A stretch of DNA of 64,000 nt, taken from the NCBI GenBank assembly GCA_018350325.1, contig JAEVLN010000044.1, forward strand, positions 297,172 to 361,171, written 5' to 3'. Each line of letters opens with the position of its first letter. Positions within the stretch are counted from its first letter, which is position 1. Below, in pieces: positions 39,174 to 50,831 of this stretch. The notes beneath the pieces are model-generated. The model was not told the origin of the DNA and did no database searches. It was given only the letters and a program-made list of their open reading frames with translations. The stretch comes from Globodera rostochiensis (lineage: Eukaryota > Nematoda > Chromadorea > Rhabditida > Heteroderidae). Both the position numbers and the translations under genes were made by a program.

Positions 39174-41030
39174 ATGCGTTTCACGTTTTTTCTCTCAACG
39201 TTACTTATAACGATCGGTCAATTGGAATGCAACTTTCATGATCACCTGAAGATCAGCAAGGATTTGCCTATTCAATGTCCAAACGAACTGACTGTCTCGA
39301 TCGGACACGAAGTGCCCTTTGTCTTCTTATACACGTTAGTGCTTTTGCTTTCCGTATCTCTTTTTCGTTTTTTGCTTTCAGGGAAACACTTGAACACAGC
39401 TTGAGTTTGGTCCTGAACACCAGTTGGGCTGTATTAAAACTGACACCAAAACAAATTACACTAAAAAAAGGGAATAATTCGCGTGCTCAAGTGAATGTCA
39501 CCGGACTGTCCCTAAGCAGTCGAACGTACATTGAGGTTCAAAATTGTTCGTTGGTTTTGGACAACGGAACGTTTGTCGAGCGTTGTCCCTTTGAGTGAGT
39601 TCTTTGTTGAAATGTAATATCATTGTCTTCTATTTCAGTTCTAAGGATTTGTTTGTTCCCGTTGCCGTGGTCAAAAGCAAAGTGATCTCCGTTTTAATCA
39701 TTATCACCGGATGGGTTTACTTCTTAGCGTACGTTAACCATTTTTGCTGAAGTATTTATTTCTTTCAGATGGAGTATTTCATTTTACCCGCAGATTGTTC
39801 TCAACTTTCAAAGAAAGAGGTTTTTCTAGTAACTGTGTTTAAATGACTTTCTCTTTTAGTGTTATTGGACTTAATTTTGACTTTTTGTTGCTGAATGTTA
39901 TTGGCTTTTGCTGTTACACTGTGTACAATGTGATGCTTTATTTCGACCAACACGTTCAGGTTCGTTCTATTGTTATTTACTATTATTTTAGTTATTTTTT
40001 CTAATTACTAAAACAGCAACTCTACATTGAAAGGCATGGCCAGCGCAGTCTAATTCCGGTGCTCATCAACGACGTCGTGTTTGCCACGCATGCGCTTTTA
40101 GCTTGCATCATTACGGGTCTTCAATGCTTTGTCTACGAGGTGAGGAAAGGAAATGTTAGGAAGGTGGTTTGAATCAGTCAACCAAACGTTGTCATTGATA
40201 AGTGTAGTAATAGAAGGCTACTTCCTCATAAGCCCTCCAATCGAGTCTCTTTTATTGAGTCGTCAAAAAAGTACTTTGTTCTTTTTAGCGTGGGACTCAG
40301 CGCATCTCTTACATCGGTCGTAGTTGGGCGTCCCTTCTCCTCTGTTTTTCGTTTGTCTCTTTGGCTCTGGCACTTTTTCATGTTCTGAACTGGCTCGACT
40401 TCATCAATTACCTCTCGTACACAAAACTGGCCGTTACATTGAGCAAATACCTTCCCCAAGCCATTCTCAATTTCAAGCGAAAGAGCACTGTTTGCAATGT
40501 TTTGAATAAATTTAAGCGATTTTAGCCTTAGGTCGGCTGGAGCATCGGTAATGTGTTGCTGGATTTTTCGGGTGGGTTTATGGACATTTGCCAGATGTGT
40601 CTTCAAGCAACAAATACAAGTGATTTGCTTTTTTTTTCCTTTAAGCGCTATTTTTTAAAGATGATTGGAGCGCATTCACTGGGAATCCAGTAAAATTTGG
40701 ACTCGGCATCGTTTCGGTATTTTCTGAAAATCTCTCCTTTATTCCTCCCAATCCGTAGATGCTTTTCGACATACTCTTCATCACCCAGCACTACGTCCTT
40801 TACCGTGCGAAGGTTTTTAATCAAATACCTAAACATTTCCCCACTTTTACCAATTTTTTCTATTCCATGAGGTTAACTCATCCTACAACAGAGTGGAAGG
40901 GACGGACGCGAACGCAGCAATTCTTCCGACACCTCCGGCGCCGTCAACCGCTGCCTCGCCCGTGGGTTACAACCCGCAATTCGCAAATGAAGCAGAGCCG
41001 ATCATTTTACCCGAAACGACGGATCGGTGA
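39174..41030 (+). CDS. ctns-1: Cystinosin, lysosomal cystine/proton symporter
   Basis: Exports cystine from lysosomes with protons. Eleven exons join with all phases correct: 39174-39334, 39382-39594, 39639-39728, 39769-39819, 39860-39959, 40017-40139, 40289-40489, 40532-40619, 40661-40716, 40759-40812, 40872-41030. They total 1296 nt, so 431 residues against 367 in human. Signal-like start MRFTFFLSTLLITIGQLEC; N-glycosylated luminal domain (several NxS/T); then seven hydrophobic segments with two PQ-loops (YPQIVLNFQRKSVIGLNFDF; YLPQAILNFKRKSTVGWSIG). The signature GNVLLDFSGGFMDICQMCLQ and FGLGIVSMLFDILFITQHYV match cystinosin closely. The C-terminal tail has GYNPQF, at the place of the human GYDQL lysosomal signal, and EAEPII, a possible dileucine-type sorting signal. 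Very secure. Confidence 0.96.
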
Positions 41031-41361
41031 TAGAAGGGTTTCAACGTGTTGGTTTTGTCCGACCCGGTCTTTTCACACGCCCCTAGGCTGCATCGGTGAT
41101 GCAGACAAGTTCTTAAGAATTTTTAAGGCATCAAACAAATTTTAGCAGTAATTTATCACCTCGGTGCCACTTTTTTCCTTTTGATATTCTTTTTCTGTTG
41201 TCTGTGTTCAGAATTGTGATAGAACTTCCGATTCCCCCTTTCTTAGTCTTTGATGACATTTTGACCGTTGTAATTGACTACAACTTACATTCCTTCTTAT
41301 CTGTTGTCCTTTTTACGATTGCTGACCTAAGCCGCACACATTAAATTTGCATTTATTGCCA

Positions 41362-42875
41362 ATGTTGTACAAATTGAAAAACTGTAAGTGTGAATGAATT
41401 TATGTTGCTATGGGATACCTAAAGAAATGCGAGTTGGTTTGTGGGAGAAGGGAGGGGGGGGGCTTTCAATTCTTTGTGGTGGTAAGGAATGGACCCGCGA
41501 AAGGGGGAGTTCCTTGGCCAAAAGGTATTCGTTGACGAACTCAACCAAATACGGCTGGTCAATCCCGGTGAGCGTAACAATGAAATCGGCCGGTAACTTT
41601 CCCCTTTTTGAGCTCTGATAGACTCGGTTGCAAAGTTGGCCGCGGAGGGAAGGGAATTTGTCGGTCAATTTGAACACTTTCTCGGCTCGGTCTCCGATGT
41701 GCGGGAAGCGATGGAAACGGTGAGAAGCGTTGGGCGGGAAAGCGATGCATTTTCCAAGAACTGCGGACTTTGTTTCTGCTAACAGATCGGGCGGATAACG
41801 GACAGAGAACGGCTGAAACTTCTGTCGTTACAGAATCGACAGGAAAACCAACGGGAGGAGGCGGAAGAAATGCAACAGCTGAAGGTAAAGTGAAACTTGA
41901 AGGAATTGAGGTCAGACGAACATCGGAAGGACGAACCCCAACCAGGGATGGGCGGGATTCCGTTGTTTTTGGGCCTTAAATAATTTTAATTCATTTGAAA
42001 AGTTTTTGGCCCTTTTTTCCGCTATCAACATGCAAAAGCTAAGCGATTAGACAAATTCAAAAAAGTTATGGCTAGTAAAGCTTGAAATTTGATTTCTTTA
42101 GCCGTAACTTTTTTGAAATTTGTCCAATCGCTTAGCTTTTGCTTGTTGATAGCTTTCATTAGTTGTAAGCTTTCGAATGATACCAAAATCTTTGATTTGG
42201 TTGACTTTGAAAAAAGTTATAGGGATAAAAGCTTGAAAAAAGTAGAGTTGGGTAAATACCAGGGATGTGTATCGTATCGTATCGTATTTTCGCTAAAAAT
42301 CACGCGTATCGTAATTTTTGAGACTCCAGACTTGGGAGGGGGGTCGGCGGTGCCGATAGGCGCCGCCGGGGGAAAATTTGAATTTTTGACGAAATCTGTT
42401 AAGAATCTCTTATGGGTTTTTTCTCAAAAAACATTTCGGGGGCGGGGGGTATGCCCCTACCCCTGCCCCTGCATACGCGCCTGCCTAAAACCCTTTAAAA
42501 AGTACCGTATTTTTAAAATTTCGGTTGAAAATCTGTTAACAAATCGAGTCAAAAAATTCAAAATTTTCTGACTCGTATCGTAATCGTAAATATCGTAATT
42601 TTGGCCGTATCGTGTATCGTAAAAAAATCATATCGTATTTTGGTGTATCGTAAATATCGTATATCGTATTTTGAGGAGACGATATCGACATCCCTGGTAA
42701 AATACCCATCGGAAGCACTCCTTTGGGATTCTTTCCAATTTTGAAGGGTCTGGTCAGTGAGCGGCAAAAGGAATTGGAGCGGCTGAATGTGGAGTTGGCG
42801 TGTCTGAGAGCGGTCGAGGCGCAACAGAACGAATACCTGACGATTTGCAAGAAGATTGAACTGAGGAGGGTTTAA
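41362..42875 (+). CDS. ift-20: Intraflagellar transport protein IFT20
   Basis: Small coiled-coil subunit of IFT complex B, needed for cilia and Golgi-to-cilium traffic; in nematodes, sensory neurons. Exons 41622-41719, 41786-41884 and 42747-42875 join in phase and read SVAKLAAEGREFVGQFEHFL, RITDRERLKLLSLQNRQENQ, and GLVSERQKELERLNVELACL then RAVEAQQNEYLTICKKIE. They correspond to the EECKDFV, ARNLLKS and KVEAEQNEF regions of vertebrate IFT20. A candidate first exon, 41362-41383 (MLYKLKN, followed by a strong GTAAGTGTG donor), fits the phase but lacks the usual FDELNKLRVLDP start, so the true N-terminus may lie elsewhere. Predicted length 115 residues against 132 in human. The second intron (861 nt) holds a foldback and a MITE. 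Confidence 0.78.
42021..42153. repeat. Short foldback in IFT20 intron
   Basis: GCTATCAACATGCAAAAGCT at 42021 is mirrored by AGCTTTTGCTTGTTGATAGC ending at 42153. The arms of about 55 nt include CTAAGCGATT/AATCGCTTAG and AAAAAAGTTATGGC/GCCGTAACTTTTTT. No target duplication identified. Confidence 0.75.
42260..42696. mobile_element. hAT-like MITE with 'CGTATCGTAT' core and a nested insertion
   Basis: The ends CAGGGATGTGTATCG and CGATATCGACATCCCTG are imperfect inverted repeats. Flanks GTAAATAC and GTAAAATAC are an 8-bp duplication blurred by one inserted base. The outer parts repeat GTATCGTA in both orientations. Between about 42325 and 42560 lies a second element with the palindromic core GGCGGTGCCGATAGGCGCCG (42346-42367, continuing CC). 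Located in the second IFT20 intron. Confidence 0.8.
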
Positions 42876-43296
42876 ACAAACTTTTGCGATTTGTACCTCT
42901 TTTGAATTAAGACGCAAACAACAACAACAAATTTCTTTATACATGAGCATTTAAGAAACTTTTATGTAGCGAAGGGATCGAATGAAAAGGTAGAACGGAA
43001 CTCAAAAAGGGTAATGCTCCAATGGATCCTCCCAAGTGTCCGTGGAGTTTTTAGTTGAAATTTGGCACACTGGTAGATTACCCCCACATTGCTGGAGTAT
43101 TACCAAATTGGTTTGACGAAAAAATGAAAGGATGGCGAATGGAGCTGGTTTTGGCTATCCAAACAAGAATACCTGAGCGTGTCGGGAGATATACACAGCG
43201 TTCTATGTTCTACTTGAGGGGGGGGGGGGTATAAAAGTGGCGGATGGACCCGTTTTTCCGTCTTCATCTCTCGCCTCCCTCTGGGCTTTCCTTCAG

Positions 43297-46200
43297 TCAG
43301 TTCCGACTCCTACTGACGGCTGCCATTCGAACTCGACTTTCGGGCGCCGAATGTGTCCGATGGTACGGGCGGATGGAGCCGTAATAGCGAAGAAGGAAGT
43401 TACGCGTTTGTCGGCGACTGAAATGGCCGCCGGAATGGCAGGTGCGGCAGAGGAACAGCGGTGGGAATTGGTATTTGAGGAACTGCGGGTCCTTAATGGG
43501 GGAAGGGCGGCAGGGTGCCATCCCAGAATGAAACAAAAAGCGAAAATGCTTCTATGTAGACAGGTGCCGGAATTGCCCGCTCACCTCCGTGACATCCCCG
43601 TGCAGTCTTGCATTGACGATATTGTGTGCCCTCCACAAGTACATCACCGTGTCATGGAGACGACTCACCTTTAATTGTGATGGTGGAGAGAAAGTATTTA
43701 AATTGATTGGTGCTATTTTAGATAAGAGTCTTTTCGAGACAACCAAAACCCGAGACTTAGAACCACAGTTTTGGATGTTAAAAGGGCAAACAATAAGCCC
43801 TTCTTTTCCTCCTTTTACGACCAATCAAAACTCACTCTCTGCTCGTTCATCGGAAAAAGTTCCGAAGTCATTTTCATAAAGTGCCTCTTGCAGTGTTCAC
43901 ATCCGAAGAAAGTGCTGACCCATCCTTGAATGGCACGTAATGGCACCAGCGGGTTGAGGGAAAGTCGTTCTGAACTGGGCGGCACTGTGAGAACACATCA
44001 ACATTATGCGCATCCTTATGTAATCATCAAATGTGTCCAAATATCTCCCAAATGACCCTTTACTGCATCCATATAAGCGTGTACGGTGAGCGCGTGGAAG
44101 ATGCTCCACAGGCCGCAGGTGTAGCCGCGGAATTCGGGCGAGGAGCCGGAACAGTGCTGCCAGGAAGCATTGGACGGGAAAGGCTTGCCGTAGACACGCT
44201 GGAAGTGCGAAGTTCGATTGCGCATCGAAACCCAACTCTTCTCGAAAGATGAGCAAAAGACTGCCCTAACTTCGCACCTCCACGTTCTCGAACTGATTTC
44301 GCCACTCGGACGCAGTGACCAACTCCGGCTTTCCCTCCAGAAACTGCTTCAAGTGCGCGAACACTTGGCGCGCCCGCGCACTCCTCTGCAGATTATTCGC
44401 CTCAGACGACCTTTTCACCAACGATTTGGCCCTTCGCATCGTTTCATTGGTTGAATCGAAGCTTTTTGTGGGAAAATGCTAAAAGGGAACAAAAGGAGAG
44501 CGGCCGCTTCGGCTGAGTTACCTCAAAGAGCAAAACTACGAAATTGTATAAACGACGGAAGCGATCGCCCCGAATCATTTCGTCCATCCGAGTCACTTCG
44601 TCCAACAGTGCCATCCTCACCTGTGCAAAAGCGGAGTAGGGGTCATTCGCGTCTGGCCACTAGCGTCTGGCCATTAGCGTCTCGCCACTAGCGTCTCAGT
44701 ACAAAAAAGCCGACTAAGTCCCACCAACAAAAAATGTTTCTAGAATTTCATTAGCAAAATTTTTATCAGATTGTGAAGCATTTGTAAGCAAATAACAAGT
44801 TAGCAAAACAAATTAAAAGGTAAAACTCAGTCATTTTACTAGAAAGACACCCGATTTTGTTAAAAAATGTTTTAGAAACAAATCAGAAACCTTGGATTAG
44901 GGGTTCATTAGGCTTAGGCCTAAGCCACCCCAGCTTGGGGTTCGTTAGGCTTAGGCCTAAGCCACTCTGAACTTAAAATTCCTGCCCTACTACATGAACT
45001 TTGGTAGTATACTGAACGATGTCACTTTATAAACAAAGACAAAGCAAAAAAGCTATCAAAAGCGGTTAGAAGCTTAAAAGATGAAAAAATTATAAATCGT
45101 ATTCGAAAATGTAATTTTGGTTTATATTTAATCAAATTTTGCAGTCCAAAAAATATAAAAAAAGTGGTTGGGACGGGAGTGGCCCTTTTTGTACTGAGAC
45201 GCTAGTGGCCAGACGCTAATGGCGAGACGCTAGTGGCCAGACGCTAGTGGCCCTGAGACGCTAATGGCGAGACGCTAGTGGCCAGACGCTAATGGCGAGA
45301 CGCTAGTGGCCAGACGCTAGTGGCCCTGAGACGCTAATGGCGAGACGCTAGTGGCCAGACGCTAGTGGCCCTGAGACGCTAATGGCCCTGAGACGCTAAT
45401 GGCGAGACGCTAGTGGCCAGACGCTAATGGCGAGACGCTAGTGGCCAGACGCTAATGGCGAGACGCTAGTGGCCAGACGCTAGTGGCCCTGAGACGCTAA
45501 TGGCGAGACGCTAGTGGCCAGACGCTAGTGGCCCTGAGACGCTAATGGCCCTGAGACGCTAATGGCGAGACGCTAGTGGACAGACGCTAGTGGCCCTGAG
45601 ACGCTAATGGCGAGACGCTAGTGGCCAGACGCTAGTGGCCCGTTTCGGCAAAAGCGAATGGACGCAAATTGAACTGAACTTACCGCCTTCAACAAATCAG
45701 TCTCTGACACAAAATACAGCTTCTTGCAACTGAAAGAGGGACGATGGGAAGAACGGAAGGAAGGCATTCAGCCAAAGACTGACGACTAACCGATCAGGGA
45801 ACCGTTCGCAGTCAATCGTTTCAACATGAGGACGGCTCGATTGGGTGCTCTGTTGCTGCTCGGTGTCCAACGAGATGAAATTCCCTTCAAATGGGAGGGG
45901 AAGTCGTCCTCTCTCTCTCTCGCTCTCTCTCTTTCTTTTCTCTTTCTTCTGCGCCCTCACTCTCTCTCCTTTCTCTCTCTTCCGCTCCCTCACTCTCTCT
46001 CTTTTCTCCCTCCTTTCTCTCTTCTCTCTCTCCTTTCTCTTTCTTCTGCGCCCTCACTCTCTCTTCTCCCTCCCTTTTCTTTTTCTCTCTTCTGCTCCCT
46101 CACTCTCTCTCATTTCTTCCTCCTTTCTCTCTTTGTTTTCTCTCTCTCTTCCGCTCCCTAACTATTGCGCTCTCTCACCTGGCTGCACTCTCTGCATCGC

Positions 46201-47583
46201 CTCGTCCAGAGTGACTGGCCCTTGGAATCTGTCCGAAAAAGAATTAATCACCGCAATTTTCGAGTCTCTCACTGCTCCATAAAGATGGACTGCTGGTCAT
46301 CCCTCTTAAACATGGCCACATAAGGAAACTTTTTAATTCCTAAAATTGATTATTGTGGTTCACTGATCATTTTGTGCTGTGATTAACACCCAAAAAAGCC
46401 TTGCTCACCCAACATCGGTATAAGTGCCGAGTTTGACAAAGCTCGTCTCACTCCGATCTGTTGTCGATTCGGCCAAAGGTCGAGGATGGACTAGGAGTGA
46501 ATTGTGAATGTTTGAATCGAATCTCGGATCCGTGATTGTCCACCACCGCCACTGATTTTCTTACCTGGACCCCGACGGAGTCAAACTGTTCAAAGATTAT
46601 AAGCAAAAAATTGGCGGACGGGGGGGTGCCCTGCCAAAGGTCTTCGAATTGAGTGTTCCTAAAGGTTCGTGGGATGGAAAGCGCCGTTTATCGGCCCTCC
46701 AACTGACACATTCACTTCCAAATGTCGCAAATTGGGCCAGTCCGCATAGGCAAATCTGCTGTACTCGTTGAGTATCTGCAAGGAGTATAAATTAATTAAG
46801 AAATCTTTTTGACCCATTAGCCAATCCCCGCACTTCCTCACCTTAGTCGCCAGTTGGTCCCTAAGGTTTGTCCCGGAATGCGACGACTCCATCTAATTAA
46901 ATATTTATTGTTCAGAAATGAATAAAGGTTATTAATGTTGAAAAACAGCGAACCAAAGTGCCGTCGCCGAAGGAATTGGCCGACCGGGGGAAGTATTTGA
47001 TCATCGGAAAATAGGCAACCGAATTGGAACGACAAATTTGGCCATTGAAAGTGTCGGCGCAATTCACTGCGGCAACCTGAAGATTGGAAAGGACACGAAA
47101 AGCTTTCACCAACTTAAAACTTCTTCACCTGCACAACTTCGCTCCACCGCTTCACCACTGAGGCGAATTGGCGGTAGAAAGGAGCAAATGCTCGGCAGTG
47201 ACCACACCTTTCAATTAATGGGGGAGGGGTCAATTAATTAATCCAAAAGTGACAACGAAATGCCCGCCGACTGACCAATCGGCGTAAAACTCCACAACAA
47301 AGGCGGTGTCCCGGCCGGGCTCGAAAACGGTGTCTGCAAAAGTGTTTTGGTCGAGGTGTCTTCAAATTGATTTGTTTGAACACGCAGAAGGGAACGGACA
47401 AACAAACATAATCGGGTCGGCGCCCGGCTGGTAGAGAAGCGGGTTGCTGCCCTGGGGCACGTAATTCACAGAGGCCCTAAGGGCATGACCGATTTGGAAG
47501 AACAGAAAAAGACGGAAGGAGGCGGCGGACAAAGAGGGGAGGCGGGCGGAAGCGGAGGAAGGGCGCCTCTTCCGGCAAATCAT
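43297..47583 (-). CDS. Quiescin sulfhydryl oxidase (QSOX)
   Basis: Secretory-pathway enzyme that introduces disulfides using FAD and oxygen. Candidate start at 47583 with hydrophobic SFRLFLFFQIGHALRA. Thioredoxin domain: DTVFEPGRDTAFVVEFYADW (47.3 kb), then CGHCRAFAPFYRQFA (active site CGHC, about 47.2 kb), VAAVNCADTFNGQICRSNSV (47.0 kb). Then ADWPNLRHLEV (46.75 kb), YVAMFKRDDQQSIFME (46.3 kb), KLYFVSETDLLKA (45.7 kb), the helical region RMALLDEVTRMDEMIRGDRF (44.6 kb) and LEGKPELVTASEW. Erv/ALR domain: SPEFRGYTCGLWSIFHALTV (44.1 kb), FFGCEHCKRHF (43.9 kb, FAD-proximal CxxC), MYLWRAHNIVNARL (43.6 kb), LCRTCHSG (43.45 kb, distal CxxC). Stop at 43297. All three CxxC pairs are kept. I see no C-terminal membrane anchor. 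Exon borders in the Trx part are unresolved. A 1-kb element sits in one intron. Confidence 0.9.
44634..45647. mobile_element. Non-autonomous element, 'GCGTCTGGCCACTA' word repeats with telomere-like palindromes
   Basis: Flanked by GCAAAAGCG on both sides (44625-44633 and 45648-45656), a target duplication of 8-9 bp. The left end has five words of the form GCGTCTGGCCACTA. The right 460 bp is about 30 inverse-orientation words (AGACGCTAGTGGCC, AGACGCTAATGGCG). The middle contains two copies of GTTAGGCTTAGGCCTAAGCC (44897-44970). Non-coding, inside a QSOX intron. The periodic look recalls CRISPR, but there are no unique spacers and this is a eukaryote. Confidence 0.8.
45900..46165. repeat. CT-rich microsatellite-like tract in QSOX intron
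   Basis: Imperfect repeats of CTCTCTTTCTTTTCTCTCTT with interspersed GCGCCCTCA / GCTCCCTCA, about 265 bp. On the QSOX (minus) strand it is purine-rich. Serine/leucine-rich frames across it are not genes. Confidence 0.85.
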
Positions 47584-47659
47584 CTCGCAATTGTCTTACA
47601 ATTTCTGGTTCAATTTTTGCTCAAAAATTGTCTGAGAGAGAGAGAGGAAAGCGATGATG

Positions 47660-48176
47660 TTGGAGGGGGAAGGGGGGGGGAGGAGGGGGGGGGGGGGAAG
47701 GGGGGGCAAATCCAAAATGCCCAGAGGGGGAGGAGGGGGGGGGGGAGCAAATCCCAAATACCCAGAGGGGGAAGAGGGGGGGGGCAAATCCAAAATGCCC
47801 AGAGGGGGAGGAGGGGGGGGAGGGGGAGGGGGGGGGGCAAATCCTAAATGCCCAGAGGGGGAAGAGGGGGGGGGCAAATCCAAAATGCCCAGAGGGGGAG
47901 GAGGGGGGGGAGGGGGAGGGGGGGGGCAAATCCCAAATACCCAGAGGGGGAAGAGGGGGGGGGGCAAATCCAAAATGCCCAGAGGGGGAGGAGGGGGGGG
48001 AGGGGGAGGGGGGGGGGGAGCAAATCCCAAATACCCAGAGGGGGAAGAGGGGGGGGGGCAAATCCAAAATGCCCAGAGGGGGAGGAGGGGGGGGAGGGGG
48101 AGGGGGGGGGCAAATCCTAAATGCCCAGAGGGGGAGGAGGGGGGGGGGGGCAAATCCCAAATACCCAGAGGGTCGG
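47660..48176. repeat. G-rich minisatellite just upstream of QSOX
   Basis: About eleven units of 37-57 nt, each containing CAAATCC(C/A/T)AAAT(G/A)CCCAG followed by AGGGGGA(A/G)GAGGGGGGGG with variable G runs. It starts about 80 bp upstream of the candidate QSOX start codon (47583), so it may lie in the promoter or 5' UTR. Open frames on both strands are artefacts of composition. Confidence 0.9.
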
Positions 48177-50831
48177 TCGGATTATGATCAGTGCCTCCCC
48201 TTGAACATTTCGCCGGAGAAAGCAAAGAGCAATTGGCGTGGATAAAAAGCGAGAAGAAAGAAGAGAGGAGATGGGAAGAAAACGAAAAATGCGAATTTGA
48301 AAAGGGAAACTAATGGGGCGGGGCGGGGGGGGGGACAAAGTGAAAGTGAGGAAGAACGGGCGGGGGGGGGGGGTGTGTTCATTCTGCTGATGCTCTGAGA
48401 AGGGGGGGGGGAATGGGTTAGTTATTTGAGATGGAGCCCACTGAACTGCTTTGTAAATGTTAGCATTACTCATCAGCGAAAGGTTGTCGGAAGGCACGGG
48501 GGGCGAGTGAAGAAAGGTTAATGACGGGGAAGAATAAAGAGGGGAGGGGAGGGGAGGGGAGGGGGGGGGGGGAATTGGGGACAAAAAGGGGGAGGCATAT
48601 TTATGATGGAACTGGGACGACACAACAAAATTGTCCTAAAAAGCAGACGTCGTCGAGTACAATTAGAATAAAAAACGGCAACATAAATAATGGAAAAGCA
48701 CTCTCCTGAATTCCCCCCTTTCCCTCTGCCTCCCGCATCAGTCCACCCCGACGATCCTTTGGCCACCCCCCGAGGCGTGTTCATCGGCTCCCGTCGGTCG
48801 TTGAACCCTTTCCCTCCTCTTCCTCAGTCAGCTTCCTTCCCACGAATTAAGCATTCTTTTTGCTATTTCCTTTGTCAACTAATTTTCGATTGTCTGCGAC
48901 CGAAATGAGAGAAAATAAAGCAAAAGGAAAACATTTGGGACGAATCAACTGCATAAACGCGTTGCTCAATTGACTGGTCGCCGCCTCTCTTTATGAAAGT
49001 TGAACGGAGGGGGGGGGGAATCAAAAGGTTGAAAGTATTGTCCAAAAAGCAAGACTAATTTGGGCTTTTTGAGCCGCAGAGTTAGCTGAAACGGACTTTG
49101 ATCTTTCAAATTGGCTGGACTAATTTTCCCTGCTATCTCATCTTCGCCTCTTTGACATTTTTGGGGGAAGGGTGGACAAAAACACTAAATTTGTTTTATC
49201 CGTTGGCATATTTTTGCTTAAATATTTTGGAGCTGCCACTTATAAATTTTCTTTTTAGAAAAAATAGAAAATATTTTCTTTTATGATGAAGTGTGAGTGT
49301 TTGTATGCTTTTGTTGCTGTTCCGTTCGTTGCTCTTTCCCATTCCAATCCTTCCGTCTCAATGACAGTCCCAGCAGCCCAGATGTTAGCAATCGATTTGA
49401 CGATTTGTAAATAAACTTGGGAGATGGGGGGGGGGGGGGGGGAACAGCAGCAGAGGTTGTTTATGGAGGGGCGGGGTGAAGAGGGGGCGGAGGCTTTTGT
49501 CCGGGAGGAAAGCGGGAGGGGGGGGGGGGGTACATATTTTAAAAGACCATTTGGTTCAGGTAAGAGGTTTTTGGAGTTTGGTAAAAGCTGAGAAGGGACG
49601 GTCTGCTGGAGAGTGGCGGGTCTGGTAAATATGTATTGATAGTAAAGAGGTGGAAGAAGGAACAATTGGGTGGGGGGGTGGGGGTGGGGGTGGGGGTGGG
49701 GGCGGGGGGTCACATTCACCGCTTGAATGAGAATAGGATGTTTGAGTGGACAAAATGAGGGATTGTGAGGTGGTGGCTGGGTTTGGGAGGGGCCGAAATG
49801 ATCAAACATATATATTGGGGGATGGAAAGGATGTGCTTTCCAAAATGTTTCAGTTTTCAATTCTCTCCACCCAATAATTCATAAATAATAAAGAGTATAG
49901 CGAAGGGAAATTGGGACAAAAAATGGGAGAAAGTGATTGGTCGAACTCATCAAAACGAAATATTTAGCGCTAGGACACTGGAAACTGTTGGGCGGACTGG
50001 ATTAGGACGTTGGTTGGAGATTAAGAGGCATTATGCGATTGACCATCATTCCCGACAGAAAAGAGATGGATTTTCTCTATCGGCGGGAATCGGGGGGGGG
50101 GGGAGGGGAGGATACTCCGAGGCATCAATTTGAGGCTGAGTCTGTGCAAATCATCTATTTTCACTCATTCGTCACATCCCCCCCCCCCTCCCTCTCCCCT
50201 CCCTCCCTCCATTATTGCGGGGGATGCGCAAATCGAAGCATTGCTGGCGGGGATTTTCCCATTTTATGTACGAATAAATTGGATAGAACATAGAATATGC
50301 GAGGGGAGCTCATCGAAAGTGAGACTGAGGAAATGATGCTGGAGGGCGGGGGGGGGTGACTGAAAGCATCCGAGTTTGGATTATGGGAATTCGAATTTGA
50401 AAGAAGGCGGGGAGGGGAGGGTTGAGCTCATTCATTAGCTGATCTTAAATTCCCTCACGGAACCTTGCTGATCATTCATTTCATTTATTCGCACTTTGTG
50501 TGTGCCGTCGACCCTTTCCCCCCGGGGGCCGGTAGGCTTTACATTCTCAGAGCCGATCGCATAGAAAACTCTCGACTCTCCTTGATCTGACTTCCGACTC
50601 CCTTTCCAAAATGCTTCTTCACCGAAGTAAATGTCGTCGTCGTTCATCTATTTTTAGCAATCATTTAAACAAAATGTGAAGATGGATGGGCGAAGGCGAC
50701 GTCAGCGGGAGGTGGCCAAGATTACACAACAAAGTTCACTAAACAATAATTCACTGAGAATGTCTAAAGATTAAAAATAATATATTATATATTATTAATA
50801 CTATTTGAAAGCTCTAACCAGGGCTCATAAC
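48177..50831. other. Gene-poor region, no recognised product
   Basis: Contains G-rich runs at 48325-48410, 48540-48575, 49420-49530 and 49665-49710. Two minus-strand frames are worth recording: 49860-49255 (201 codons, proline-rich, low-complexity for two thirds, ending VYLQIVKSIANIWAAGTV...) and 50647-50435 (MNDDDIYFGEEAFWKGSRKS..., 70 codons, ordinary composition, preceded by a possible acceptor TAAAAATAG). I recognise neither. The second could be a terminal exon or a small gene. Confidence 0.35.

Noticed and set aside
43237..43674. Plus-strand 145-codon frame as a gene
   Set aside because: It is antisense to the QSOX Erv-domain exons, whose CxxC motifs and NARL signature are on the minus strand.
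44634..45647. CRISPR-like regular repeat pattern
   Set aside because: No unique spacers, words occur in both orientations, eukaryotic intron context and flanking target duplications: a mobile element.
49255..49860. 201-codon minus-strand proline-rich frame as a confident gene
   Set aside because: Most of it crosses C/G-rich low-complexity DNA and I recognise no domain; noted only as uncertain.
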